Of a stretch of 32,445 nucleotides of DNA, positions 7,024 through 12,901 are shown in pieces. The stretch is from Rhizobiales bacterium UBA3584. GTDB lineage: Bacteria > Pseudomonadota > Alphaproteobacteria > Rhizobiales > Devosiaceae. Each line of letters opens with the position of its first letter. Position 1 is the first letter of the stretch. The stretch is taken from assembly GCA_002375765.1 (NCBI GenBank), contig DFMV01000002.1, positions 1 through 32,445 of the forward strand, read 5' to 3'. The notes below the pieces were generated by a model, which searched no databases, had not been told where the DNA came from, and saw only the letters and a program-made list of their open reading frames with translations. A program made the translations under genes and the position numbers.

Positions 7024-8172
7024 ATGTATCGCAAGCTTCTTGCCTCGACCGCGCTCGCTCTGGTTGTTACCGGCGGCGCCTACGCTCAGGAAATGGCCCC
7101 GGCCGACCCGGCCATGGCCCCTGCGGACCCCGCGATGGAGGCGCCCGCAGAACCCGAAACTCCGCAGGAGCCTCTTGTTAGCGCTGCTGACACCGGCATC
7201 AATGCCGATGGCTGGCTGGCCACCGAAATCATCGGTGAAACCATCTACAATTCTACAGGTGACGATGCCGAAGCTATCGGCGACGTGAACGACTTCGTGC
7301 TTGATCAGAATGGCGAAATCGGCGCCGTCGTCGTCGGTGTGGGCGGGTTCCTTGGCATCGGCCAGAAGAGCGTCGCCATCAACTGGGCCGATCTTGAACT
7401 TGCCCAGGATATGGATGGCAACAATCGCCTGATCGCCAACATGACTCGTGAACAGCTGGAAAATGCTGCCGAGTTCGATCGTCAGGAATGGCTGGCCAGC
7501 GAGGCCGAGACAGCCGCCGAAATGGACGCTGGGGCTGGCGATGCAATGGCTCCCGCTCCTGCTGGCGACGCAATGGCACCCGCCGACCCGGCTGCGGACG
7601 CGATGGCGCTTGAGGAAGCACCGGCCGACGACGCCGCTGTGACTGAAGAGGTTGCTCCGGCCGAGGACGCTATGGCCAGCGAGGAAACAGCCCCGGCTGA
7701 CGATGCGATGGCGAGCGAGGAAACGGCGCCTGCTGATGATGCCATGGCGAGTGAAGAACCCGCTCCTGCAGAAGATGCCATGGCCAGCGAGGAAGCACCG
7801 GCTGAAGCCGACGCTGCTGCTGCCAGTGATTTCGACAGCATGGAGGCGGTCGCAACCGCAGATATTTCGGCTGACGAGCTGACGGGTACGGCAGTTTACG
7901 GTGCGGGTGACGAGGAAATCGGCTCGATTGGTGACATCCTGCTTTCGGAAGATGGCACTGTAGATGCGGTCATCATCGACTTTGGTGGTTTTCTGGGCAT
8001 CGGCACCAAGCCGGTTGCCGTGGCCTTCGATAACCTGACCTTCGTCCGCGATGAGAATGGCGGCCTGCTCTTGCGCACGCCGCTCACTGCGGAGGAGCTG
8101 GAAGCCGCTCCCGAGTATGACGAGGAAGCCTATCTTTCGGCGCCCGAGGACAACGCGCTGATCGTCGAATAG
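7024..8172 (+). CDS. exported protein with two PRC-barrel domains and Ala/Asp/Glu-rich repeats
   Basis: The ATG at 7024 follows GGAGAAAACTA and begins a clear signal peptide (basic start, ALALVV core, predicted cut after AYA near residue 21). The mature protein is acidic and has two PRC-barrel domains. One is near residues 60-130 (GVGGFLGIGQKSVAI) and one near 280-345 (DFGGFLGIGTKPVAV). A low-complexity linker joins them and holds four 12-residue repeats of the form APA(E/D)DAMASEE. PRC-barrel domains are known in photosynthetic reaction centre subunit H and RimM. In exported rhizobial stress proteins their role is not established. An EcfG promoter lies about 100 bp upstream, so it is probably induced by general stress. 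Total length is 382 residues. Confidence 0.88.
   Translation: MYRKLLASTALALVVTGGAYAQEMAPADPAMAPADPAMEAPAEPETPQEPLVSAADTGINADGWLATEIIGETIYNSTGDDAEAIGDVNDFVLDQNGEIGAVVVGVGGFLGIGQKSVAINWADLELAQDMDGNNRLIANMTREQLENAAEFDRQEWLASEAETAAEMDAGAGDAMAPAPAGDAMAPADPAADAMALEEAPADDAAVTEEVAPAEDAMASEETAPADDAMASEETAPADDAMASEEPAPAEDAMASEEAPAEADAAAASDFDSMEAVATADISADELTGTAVYGAGDEEIGSIGDILLSEDGTVDAVIIDFGGFLGIGTKPVAVAFDNLTFVRDENGGLLLRTPLTAEELEAAPEYDEEAYLSAPEDNALIVE
7654..7797 (+). repeat. four in-frame 36-bp tandem repeats in the PRC-barrel gene
   Basis: Four consecutive 12-codon units (7654, 7690, 7726, 7762) encode variants of APAEDAMASEET. Synonymous differences between the units indicate an old array rather than a recent slippage product. 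Shorter related motifs (APADPAM, APAGDAM) precede it in the mature N-terminus and linker. The array separates the two PRC-barrel domains. Confidence 0.8.
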
Positions 8173-8195
8173 CACCCCATCACACGTGAGGGTTG

Positions 8196-8224
8196 AAAGG
8201 GCCGGCTGATAGCCGGCCCTTTTG
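8196..8224 (+). terminator. intrinsic terminator after the PRC-barrel gene
   Basis: AAAGGGCCGGCT pairs with AGCCGGCCCTTT around a GAT loop and is followed by a T run at 8221-8224. The symmetrical A and T flanks could in principle act in both directions. Confidence 0.9.
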
Positions 8225-8499
8225 CTATGGCGCAAGGAGAAAACCGCCGCTTCCAACGGCATGGCCATTGAGATGCCAAGAGCGAAAAGAATGGCCTTGT
8301 TTGTCTCGATGGCGGGGCGGTGGCCGTACCGCCGCCGAAATCGCCGGAGACCTGGCTCGCCCAACGCTGCCAAGACAGAGCTGCTTGAGAGCCTCGGGCA
8401 ATTCCATCCAGCCCGACAAAGGGATTCGCAAAGATGCCGATCTGACGCGCGACAAGCTGTGCAAGCCCAATGCCTTGCCAATGATCGCTGAAGGGTAAA
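8225..8499. other. about 275 bp with no recognisable gene
   Basis: The stretch lies between two terminators that face each other (8196-8224 plus strand, 8533-8503 minus strand). Several frames stay open for 80-120 codons on each strand. None has a convincing ribosome-binding site, family motif or hydrophobic pattern. It may be decayed coding sequence, an untranslated RNA or spacer. Confidence 0.5.
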
Positions 8500-8502
8500 G
8501 AT

Positions 8503-8533
8503 ACAAAAAAGGCCGGTCGCTGAGACCGGCCTT
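8503..8533 (-). terminator. intrinsic terminator of the DUF883-holin pair
   Basis: Read leftward, AAGGCCGGTC (8533-8524) pairs perfectly with GACCGGCCTT (8518-8509) around a 5-nt loop. A run of T follows (complement of the A run at 8505-8510). It lies 20 bp past the stop of the leftward holin-like gene. Confidence 0.9.
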
Positions 8534-8552
8534 CTCCTTGATGCGATACGCT

Positions 8553-8987
8553 CTAATCGTCGTCGTGATCGCCGCCCGATGTCCCGAAATACCAGCCAAT
8601 AGCGATAGCAGCCACCGCTGGCCAGAACAGGGGACCCTTGGCGCGCGACGCGATCCGCAATCCGGCCGATGCGAGCGAAACAGTAGAGGCCATCATTGCG
8701 GTATTGGCTGCGTCACGGCGGCGTTCCTCCTTCTTTCGGTTGTTGCGCGCCACCACGATAGCCAGCGAAATGCCGGCGATTGCGATAAAGCCCGCGCCCA
8801 TAAGCAGGGCAGCGCCCAGCGGGCTGGTTTCTTGGGCCAGCCAGATGTAGAGCGCCGAAATGAGAAAGCCGATGCCAACAAGGCCGATCAGTGCGATTAC
8901 AGCATACACTGCAACCGACTGACCCATGGATCGGGCAGTCGAACTAACGCGGCCGGTTACAGCGGCGAAAGGTGCGGTCAGCGCCAT
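8553..8987 (-). CDS. phage-holin-like small membrane protein
   Basis: A 144-residue protein with two strong hydrophobic helices (about 26-50 and 57-80), a basic cytosolic stretch (NNRKKEERRR near 83-92) and a third weaker helix near 118-133. It ends in an acidic tail GGDHDDD. This pattern is shared with the uncharacterised holin-superfamily proteins often found beside DUF883/YqjD-type genes; true phage origin is unlikely. AGGAG precedes the ATG. It lies 11 bp after the DUF883 gene on the same strand, shares its EcfG promoter, and is followed by a strong terminator. Function is unknown; an envelope stress role is inferred from context only. Confidence 0.72.
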   Translation of the reverse strand: MALTAPFAAVTGRVSSTARSMGQSVAVYAVIALIGLVGIGFLISALYIWLAQETSPLGAALLMGAGFIAIAGISLAIVVARNNRKKEERRRDAANTAMMASTVSLASAGLRIASRAKGPLFWPAVAAIAIGWYFGTSGGDHDDD

Positions 8988-8998
8988 GGCGCCGCTCC

Positions 8999-9331
8999 TT
9001 AAAGAATTTTGGAAAGAACGTAGCCGATGCCGGCCGCGATCAGCACCGACGAGATCGGCTTTTCGCGGATCATCGTCTTTAGTTCGCCCTCCGCGGCCTC
9101 GAAACTGTCCTGGACCTGCTCCAGCGTTTCTTCGCCCTTGCGTTCAGCGGATTTGCGGAGCCGGCGGGCTTCGGTCTTGGCTTCACCGGTGCGGTATTTG
9201 ACGACATCGCCAAGGGTCGCGGTAATCGCGGCCACGTCTTCGCGCAGGGCTGCGATTTCAGCGTCCAGATCTTTTGCAGGATCGTCACTATCGGTCTTTG
9301 CTGTGCGGGCGGTTGTTGCGGCTCGGGCCAT
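8999..9331 (-). CDS. DUF883 (ElaB/YqjD-like) membrane-anchored protein
   Basis: The ATG at 9331 follows GGGAGG by 7 nt; a longer in-frame start at 9364 would begin at the transcription start of its promoter. The 110-residue protein has a charged, helical, coiled-coil-like body (residues 18-85, rich in Asp, Glu, Lys and Ala). It ends in a single hydrophobic C-terminal anchor (PISSVLIAAGIGYVLSKIL). This is the classic DUF883/YqjD arrangement, in which the E. coli relatives are stationary-phase inner-membrane proteins, some of them ribosome-associated. An exact EcfG promoter lies 38 bp upstream of the start, which agrees with stress induction. The holin-like gene follows. Confidence 0.85.
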   Translation of the reverse strand: MARAATTARTAKTDSDDPAKDLDAEIAALREDVAAITATLGDVVKYRTGEAKTEARRLRKSAERKGEETLEQVQDSFEAAEGELKTMIREKPISSVLIAAGIGYVLSKIL

Positions 9332-9368
9332 GATCGGCCTCCCATGTTGGAGTTGCACTCGCAACCCT

Positions 9369-9393
9369 AACGCGGGAACAAAAAAGAGGTTCC
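9369..9393 (-). promoter_or_regulatory. EcfG-type promoter of DUF883-holin operon
   Basis: Reading leftward, GGAAC (9393-9389), a 16-nt spacer and CGTT (9372-9369) match the EcfG consensus exactly. The expected transcription start is near 9363, 32 nt before the DUF883 ATG. The -35 box lies inside a stem of the ecfG terminator. Confidence 0.82.
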
Positions 9394-9412
9394 GGGCTCA
9401 TCGCCCGGAACC
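9380..9412 (-). terminator. intrinsic terminator of nepR-ecfG
   Basis: Leftward, GGTTCCGGGC (9412-9403) pairs perfectly with GCCCGGAACC (9397-9388) around a 5-nt loop. Then come TC and a run of six T (complement of 9385-9380). It lies 28 bp past the ecfG stop codon. Confidence 0.92.
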
Positions 9413-9440
9413 CCCCGAATTTAGGCGGTTTGCGCCGTTT

Positions 9441-9998
9441 TCAGGCTGCGTTGGGGGAGGTGAGGTTCATTACCCCGACCGCGACGGCGTCGGGACCGAA
9501 CTCTCCATCACCCTCGAGCTTGAGAATGGTTGCCAATTGTGTGCGGGCGCGGCTGACGCGGCTTTTGATTGTGCCTACGGCGCAATCGCAGATTTCGGCA
9601 GCTTCTTCGTAGGAAAAGCCCGACGCGCCAACCAGGATCAGGGCTTCGCGCTGATCTTCGGGGAGTTGGTTCACGGCCTTTTTGAAATCTTCCATATCGA
9701 GCCGACCGACCTGTTCGGGATGGCTCGACAGCTTTTCGGCCATTGCGCCTTCTGGATCGGATACTTCGCGCTTGCGCTTGCGCATCTGGCTGTAGAACTC
9801 GTTGCGCAGAATGGTAAAGAGCCAGCCCTTGAGATTGGTGCCGGGCGTGAATGACGATCGCTTGTCCCAGGCGCGCACCAGAGTCTCCTGCACCAGATCG
9901 TCGGCCTTGTCGGCTGCGCCGACAAGCGACATGGCAAAGGCACGCAAATTGGGAATTACGGCGAGAAGTTCGGCGCGGAAATCGTATGTATCTGACAT
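9441..9998 (-). CDS. ecfG: general stress response sigma factor EcfG
   Basis: A 185-residue ECF sigma factor. Region 2 (about residues 10-80) includes DKADDLVQETLVRAWDKRSSF and the core-binding and -10-recognising helices. Region 4 (about 110-165) includes QLPEDQREALILVGASGFSYEEAAEI, which recognises the GGAAC -35 box. This sequence type, beside nepR and phyR, is the alphaproteobacterial EcfG (ECF15) class. EcfG directs RNA polymerase to stress genes when NepR is titrated by phosphorylated PhyR. It lies 9 bp after nepR and probably shares its promoter (autoregulation). Six matching promoters occur in this window. Confidence 0.95.
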   Translation of the reverse strand: MSDTYDFRAELLAVIPNLRAFAMSLVGAADKADDLVQETLVRAWDKRSSFTPGTNLKGWLFTILRNEFYSQMRKRKREVSDPEGAMAEKLSSHPEQVGRLDMEDFKKAVNQLPEDQREALILVGASGFSYEEAAEICDCAVGTIKSRVSRARTQLATILKLEGDGEFGPDAVAVGVMNLTSPNAA

Positions 9999-10007
9999 GG
10001 CCGCCTC

Positions 10008-10199
10008 CTATTCGGACTTGGGCTTGTCATCGTCTCCGAGCTTGCCAAGTAGCTCAAGCAGACGATCGGGAACCGGCTCTGCGACGACATCGTCGTAGAG
10101 TTCGCGTAGCTTGAGCCCAATGAAGGCCTGGGAATCGGCCCCCAGGCTCGGCTTGTCTTCGCCCTCACGGACCTTTTCGTCCTGATCTTCACTGGTCAT
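10008..10199 (-). CDS. nepR: anti-sigma factor NepR
   Basis: A 63-residue cytosolic anti-sigma factor that holds EcfG inactive and is captured by phosphorylated PhyR. The core FIGLKLRELYDDVVAEPVPD (residues 28-47) and RLLELLGKL match the two NepR helices. The N-terminus is charged and disordered, as in the family. I chose the ATG at 10199. The frame stays open to 10307, but that extension would read across the gene's own promoter. The ribosome-binding site is weak. The gene is first in a leftward pair with ecfG and starts about 50 nt after the predicted transcription start. Confidence 0.92.
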   Translation of the reverse strand: MTSEDQDEKVREGEDKPSLGADSQAFIGLKLRELYDDVVAEPVPDRLLELLGKLGDDDKPKSE

Positions 10200-10259
10200 G
10201 TTCTTACTGCTGAGTTGCGTCACGTTTACCCCACAAAGCGACTTCTTGTTGGCTCCGGA

Positions 10260-10284
10260 AACGCCAGGAGTCAAAAAAAGTTCC
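10260..10284 (-). promoter_or_regulatory. EcfG-type promoter of nepR-ecfG
   Basis: Leftward GGAAC (10284-10280), 16 nt including seven consecutive T, and CGTT (10263-10260) form an exact EcfG consensus match. It provides positive feedback on the sigma factor and its antagonist. Its -35 box is 8 bp from the -35 box of the divergent phyR promoter. Confidence 0.87.
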
Positions 10285-10292
10285 ATCGTTGC

Positions 10293-10317
10293 GGAACTTT
10301 TTGTCAAAGGCCCCGTT
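10293..10317 (+). promoter_or_regulatory. EcfG-type promoter of phyR
   Basis: GGAAC (10293-10297), a 16-nt spacer and CGTT (10314-10317) match the consensus. The transcription start is expected near 10324, about 54 nt before the phyR ATG. Confidence 0.87.
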
Positions 10318-10377
10318 ATCGGTCCATTGTCGCTGCTTGCGCGTCAAGCGAGACGACTATGCGAGGGAGCTATATTT

Positions 10378-11175
10378 ATGAATCTTGCTGAGTTGATTGC
10401 GCCGCACATTCCGTATCTGAGGCGTTTTGCGCGGTCGTTGACCGGTAGCCAGTCGAGCGGCGACGCCTATGTGTCGGCCACGCTAGAGGCTCTAGTTGCC
10501 GACAGGTCGATTTTTCCGTCCGACCTGGACTCAAAGGTCGCTCTTTACAAAGTCTTTTCCCAGCTCTGGAAATCGGTCGATATCAATCTTGCTGACCTGC
10601 CGCCAGCCGCTCATGCATGGGAAGAGCAGGCGCGCAGGAGCCTACGCGCAATCGCGCCCTTGCCGCGCCAGGCGTTCCTTCTGATGGCGGTCGAGCGGTT
10701 TTCAAATGCGGAAGGCGCGGAAATTCTCGGTGTGACCGAGGTTGAGTTTGCCGACCTCATCGAGACGGCTTCGACGGAAATGGCTCGCCAGGTGGCGACG
10801 ACCGTCCTCATCATTGAAGATGAACCGCTGATTGCTATGGATATCGAGCAAATGGTCGAAGCGCTGGGCCATTCGGTGACTGGCGTCGCGCGGACCCACA
10901 AGGAAGCCTTGGAGCTTTTCAATCAGCGCCGTCCCGGCCTGGTCCTTGCCGATATTCAGTTGGCCGATGGAAGCTCGGGCATTGATGCCGTCAACGATAT
11001 GCTGCGCTCGGCCAGCGTGCCGGTCATCTTCATTACGGCGTTTCCAGAACGGCTCCTGACGGGTGAACGTCCGGAACCGGCTTTCCTGGTCACCAAACCC
11101 TTCCAGCCCGACATGGTCAAAGCACTGGTCAGCCAGGTGCTGTTCTTTTCCGAACAAATGGAACAGGCGGCCTAA
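10378..11175 (+). CDS. phyR: general stress response regulator PhyR
   Basis: A 265-residue two-part protein. Residues 1 to about 125 form a sigma-factor-like domain that mimics EcfG and, after activation, binds NepR. Residues 142-260 form a receiver domain. The receiver has the acidic pair Glu147-Asp148 (IIEDEP), the phosphorylated Asp192 (LADIQLADG), Thr220 (FIT) and Lys240 (VTKPF), so it should be phosphorylatable. The ATG at 10378 follows GAGGGAG, and the upstream open frame is discarded. It is divergent from nepR-ecfG and has its own EcfG promoter, the standard arrangement for the partner-switching module. Confidence 0.96.
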   Translation: MNLAELIAPHIPYLRRFARSLTGSQSSGDAYVSATLEALVADRSIFPSDLDSKVALYKVFSQLWKSVDINLADLPPAAHAWEEQARRSLRAIAPLPRQAFLLMAVERFSNAEGAEILGVTEVEFADLIETASTEMARQVATTVLIIEDEPLIAMDIEQMVEALGHSVTGVARTHKEALELFNQRRPGLVLADIQLADGSSGIDAVNDMLRSASVPVIFITAFPERLLTGERPEPAFLVTKPFQPDMVKALVSQVLFFSEQMEQAA

Positions 11176-11183
11176 ATCGGTGA

Positions 11184-11205
11184 GGCGCCGGAACCACCCG
11201 GCGCC
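11184..11205 (+). terminator. hairpin after phyR, overlapping next promoter
   Basis: GGCGCCGG (11184-11191) and CCGGCGCC (11198-11205) form a perfect 8-bp stem with loop AACCAC, 9 bp past the phyR stop. There is no proper T run, so termination may be partial. The stem and loop contain the -35 box of the following EcfG promoter. Confidence 0.6.
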
Positions 11206-11215
11206 CCGGTTCGTT
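11190..11215 (+). promoter_or_regulatory. EcfG-type promoter of the DUF1328 gene
   Basis: GGAAC (11190-11194), a 17-nt spacer and CGTT (11212-11215) match the consensus. The expected start is near 11222, about 29 nt before the ATG at 11251. It may also drive the downstream histidine kinase gene. Confidence 0.8.
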
Positions 11216-11250
11216 CTCCCAAAAGTTCAGTATTTATGGGAGTACGGTCC

Positions 11251-11418
11251 ATGCTCGGTTGGGCACTTGCATTTCTTGTAATAGCTATCATTGCCGGCGT
11301 TCTCGGATTTGGCGGGATCGCTGGGGCAGCATCTTCGATCGCGCAGATTCTGTTCTTTGTATTTCTCATCGCAATGGTTATTGGTCTCGTCATAGGTTGG
11401 GGTCGGCGAGCACGTTAG
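11251..11418 (+). CDS. DUF1328 (YtjA-like) small membrane protein
   Basis: A 55-residue protein made of two hydrophobic helices with the family pattern [12 protein letters not shown] near the start, [10 protein letters not shown] in the turn and [10 protein letters not shown] in the second helix. I chose the ATG at 11251 because GGGAG lies 8 nt upstream and family members begin with MLGW. An in-frame ATG at 11236 lacks a ribosome-binding site. DUF1328 proteins are common, small and functionally uncharacterised. Here an EcfG promoter directly upstream links the gene to the stress response. It sits between phyR and a histidine kinase. Confidence 0.88.
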   Translation: MLGWALAFLVIAIIAGVLGFGGIAGAASSIAQILFFVFLIAMVIGLVIGWGRRAR

Positions 11419-11420
11419 CC

Positions 11421-11464
11421 GCCCCGTGCCGGGGCAAAGATCGGGCCACCCGCCGGGGTGGTTT
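11421..11464 (+). promoter_or_regulatory. two tandem hairpins before the histidine kinase
   Basis: GCCCCG-TGC-CGGGGC (11421-11435) is followed by CCACCC-GCCG-GGGTGG (11446-11461) and TTTAAG. The second stem contains the likely ribosome-binding site of the kinase GTG start at 11467. These could attenuate transcription between the DUF1328 gene and the kinase gene, or limit kinase translation. Confidence 0.5.
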
Positions 11465-11466
11465 AA

Positions 11467-12513
11467 GTGGGGCTTGTGGAACACTCGGACAAACATGCAT
11501 CGTCTATGAAGGGCCAGGACAACGGAAAGTCAGGAGAGGGCACCTATGAAAGCTCTCGCCGCTTCGCGTTCGCCATGCGCGCCCTCAGTCGAACGCCGGT
11601 GTCGCTAAGTTATCAGAACCGCGATCTGCGCTATGAGTGGGCGGAAAACCTTCCCGCCGGCATCGAGTTGAACGATGTGCTGGGATATACCGATGCCGAT
11701 TTTCTGCCCCGGTTGGCCGCCGAGCGTCTGCGTGTCACCAAACTTCATGTTATCGAGACCCGGGAGCCGCAACGCTTCGAATTGCCCGTGAATATTGGCG
11801 GCGAGGTGCGCTGGTTCGACATCTGGATCGATCCCGACCTCGACCCTTCCGGCCTGGCCATGGGGGTCTATTCCACAATCATAGACGTCAGCGCCCAAAA
11901 GCGCCGCGAGGTCCAGCTCAAGAACCTGTTGCGCGAGGTCAGCCATCGCTCACGCAATCTGCTGGCGATTGTCTTGTCGCTCGCCTCCCAGACAGCCCGC
12001 AGCGCGACCAGCGTTCCCGCTTTCGTTACAGCGTTTTCCGGTCGGCTCCAGGCTATCGCCCGAGCCCAGGATCTCATTACTGATCGGGACTGGCAGGGGG
12101 CGCTGCTGAGCGATCTGATATCGCGCCAGATCGCGCTGTTTCATCGCGACAATGCGCTTCCGGTGGAGCTCAAGGGTGATGACCTGGTTGTTTCGCCCAA
12201 CGCGGCTCTCTATGTCGGCCTCGCAATTCACGAGCTTGCCTCAAATGCCGTGCGAAATGGCCAATTGTATCCGGGCGACGGCGCCATTCACGTGGCTTTC
12301 AGCGTGGAGCCGCGTTCCGATGGTGGGCGCAATCTGATTGTCAAATGGACCGAACGGCTGGGTGCCGGATCGACGGCGCACGAGGTTGAACCTCTGACCC
12401 GCAAATTTCTCGAAAGCGTGGTGCCGCTGGCTGTCGACGGGATGGGCGAGCTTGCCGTCAACGGCGGCCGCGTGGATTACGCCTTGCGTATCGACGGCAA
12501 CCACATCACCTGA
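11467..12513 (+). CDS. HWE/HisKA_2-type sensor histidine kinase with PAS-like domain
   Basis: The 348-codon frame starts with GTG at 11467. The true start may be later, since no start has an ideal ribosome-binding site. There are no membrane segments, so it is a cytosolic sensor. Residues about 40-145 look like a PAS domain ending in the usual VSAQKRREVQLKNLL linker. The phosphorylation motif is REVSHRSRNLLAIV with His160, and the N box is HELASNAVRNG (255-265). The WTE near 294 fits the HWE class. The usual glycine-rich C-terminal ATP lid is not obvious. The position next to phyR makes it a good candidate for a PhyR kinase; HWE/HisKA_2 kinases are the known PhyR activators. Confidence 0.82.
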   Translation: MGLVEHSDKHASSMKGQDNGKSGEGTYESSRRFAFAMRALSRTPVSLSYQNRDLRYEWAENLPAGIELNDVLGYTDADFLPRLAAERLRVTKLHVIETREPQRFELPVNIGGEVRWFDIWIDPDLDPSGLAMGVYSTIIDVSAQKRREVQLKNLLREVSHRSRNLLAIVLSLASQTARSATSVPAFVTAFSGRLQAIARAQDLITDRDWQGALLSDLISRQIALFHRDNALPVELKGDDLVVSPNAALYVGLAIHELASNAVRNGQLYPGDGAIHVAFSVEPRSDGGRNLIVKWTERLGAGSTAHEVEPLTRKFLESVVPLAVDGMGELAVNGGRVDYALRIDGNHIT

Positions 12514-12546
12514 TCACAAAGTCTTTTGGAAACGCGCCTCAAAACG

Positions 12547-12585
12547 AGGAAAGACCGGGAAGCCTTTTGGGCTCCCGGCCTTTCT
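12547..12585 (+). terminator. intrinsic terminator after the histidine kinase
   Basis: AAAG-A-CCGGGA-A-GCC pairs with GGC-TCCCGG-C-CTTT (stem 12550-12564 with 12570-12583), with a short T-rich loop and T-rich flank. It lies about 35 bp after the kinase stop. Confidence 0.75.
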
Positions 12586-12664
12586 GATAGCGAAAGCGCT
12601 TGGGGGAAACGCATTCGCGTTACCCATTAATGCGAGCCGCTCAAATTGGTTCCGGCGTGTGCAC

Positions 12665-12747
12665 AAAAAAAGAGGATCGCCGGGCAGCAATCCTCTTAGG
12701 GTCAGGGCTTGGCACGATGAAGGTAGGGGCGCCTCCATCGGCTTTTC
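12665..12747 (-). ncRNA. candidate EcfG-dependent small RNA (about 83 nt)
   Basis: An exact EcfG promoter (12777-12753, minus strand) predicts transcription starting near 12747. A perfect intrinsic terminator follows: AAGAGGAT (12697-12690) pairs ATCCTCTT (12677-12670), with a T run to 12665. Between them there is no ribosome-binding site. The only open frame begins about 9 nt from the start and runs through the terminator, so it is not a plausible gene. The RNA would carry an unpaired C-rich stretch (GGCGCCCCTACCTTC) of the kind that can pair with ribosome-binding sites. A stress-sigma-controlled sRNA (GsrN) is known in Caulobacter; whether this one is related cannot be judged here. Confidence 0.6.
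12666..12697 (-). terminator. intrinsic terminator of the candidate sRNA
   Basis: Leftward AAGAGGAT, a 12-nt loop, ATCCTCTT and seven T. The polarity of the T run fits only leftward transcription, yet no protein gene lies upstream on that strand. Confidence 0.85.
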
Positions 12748-12752
12748 CTAAA

Positions 12753-12777
12753 ACGCGCCGGCCCGCCGCTGGTTCCA
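12753..12777 (-). promoter_or_regulatory. EcfG-type promoter of the candidate sRNA
   Basis: Leftward GGAAC (12777-12773), a 16-nt GC-rich spacer and CGTT (12756-12753) match the EcfG consensus exactly. It points away from glgP into a region without a protein gene. Confidence 0.75.
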
Positions 12778-12901
12778 TCGACGCCCGTTATTTGTTCAAC
12801 CATGTTGAAGGCACATGGACGCCATGACGCTAAAGGTGCTGGAAAGCGGCCGGAACTCGTGCAACACTGAACTTCTCTGAGGGGAGGAACAGACATGAAC
12901 C

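Noticed and set aside
7021..8481. Minus-strand open frame of 486 codons opposite the PRC-barrel gene
   Set aside because: It mirrors the repeat-rich PRC-barrel gene and crosses its terminator. It has no family features.
12629..12653. A second minus-strand EcfG-like site (GGAAC, 16 nt, CATT)
   Set aside because: The -10 element deviates from CGTT at a key position, and the transcript would run only into the antisense of the kinase gene.
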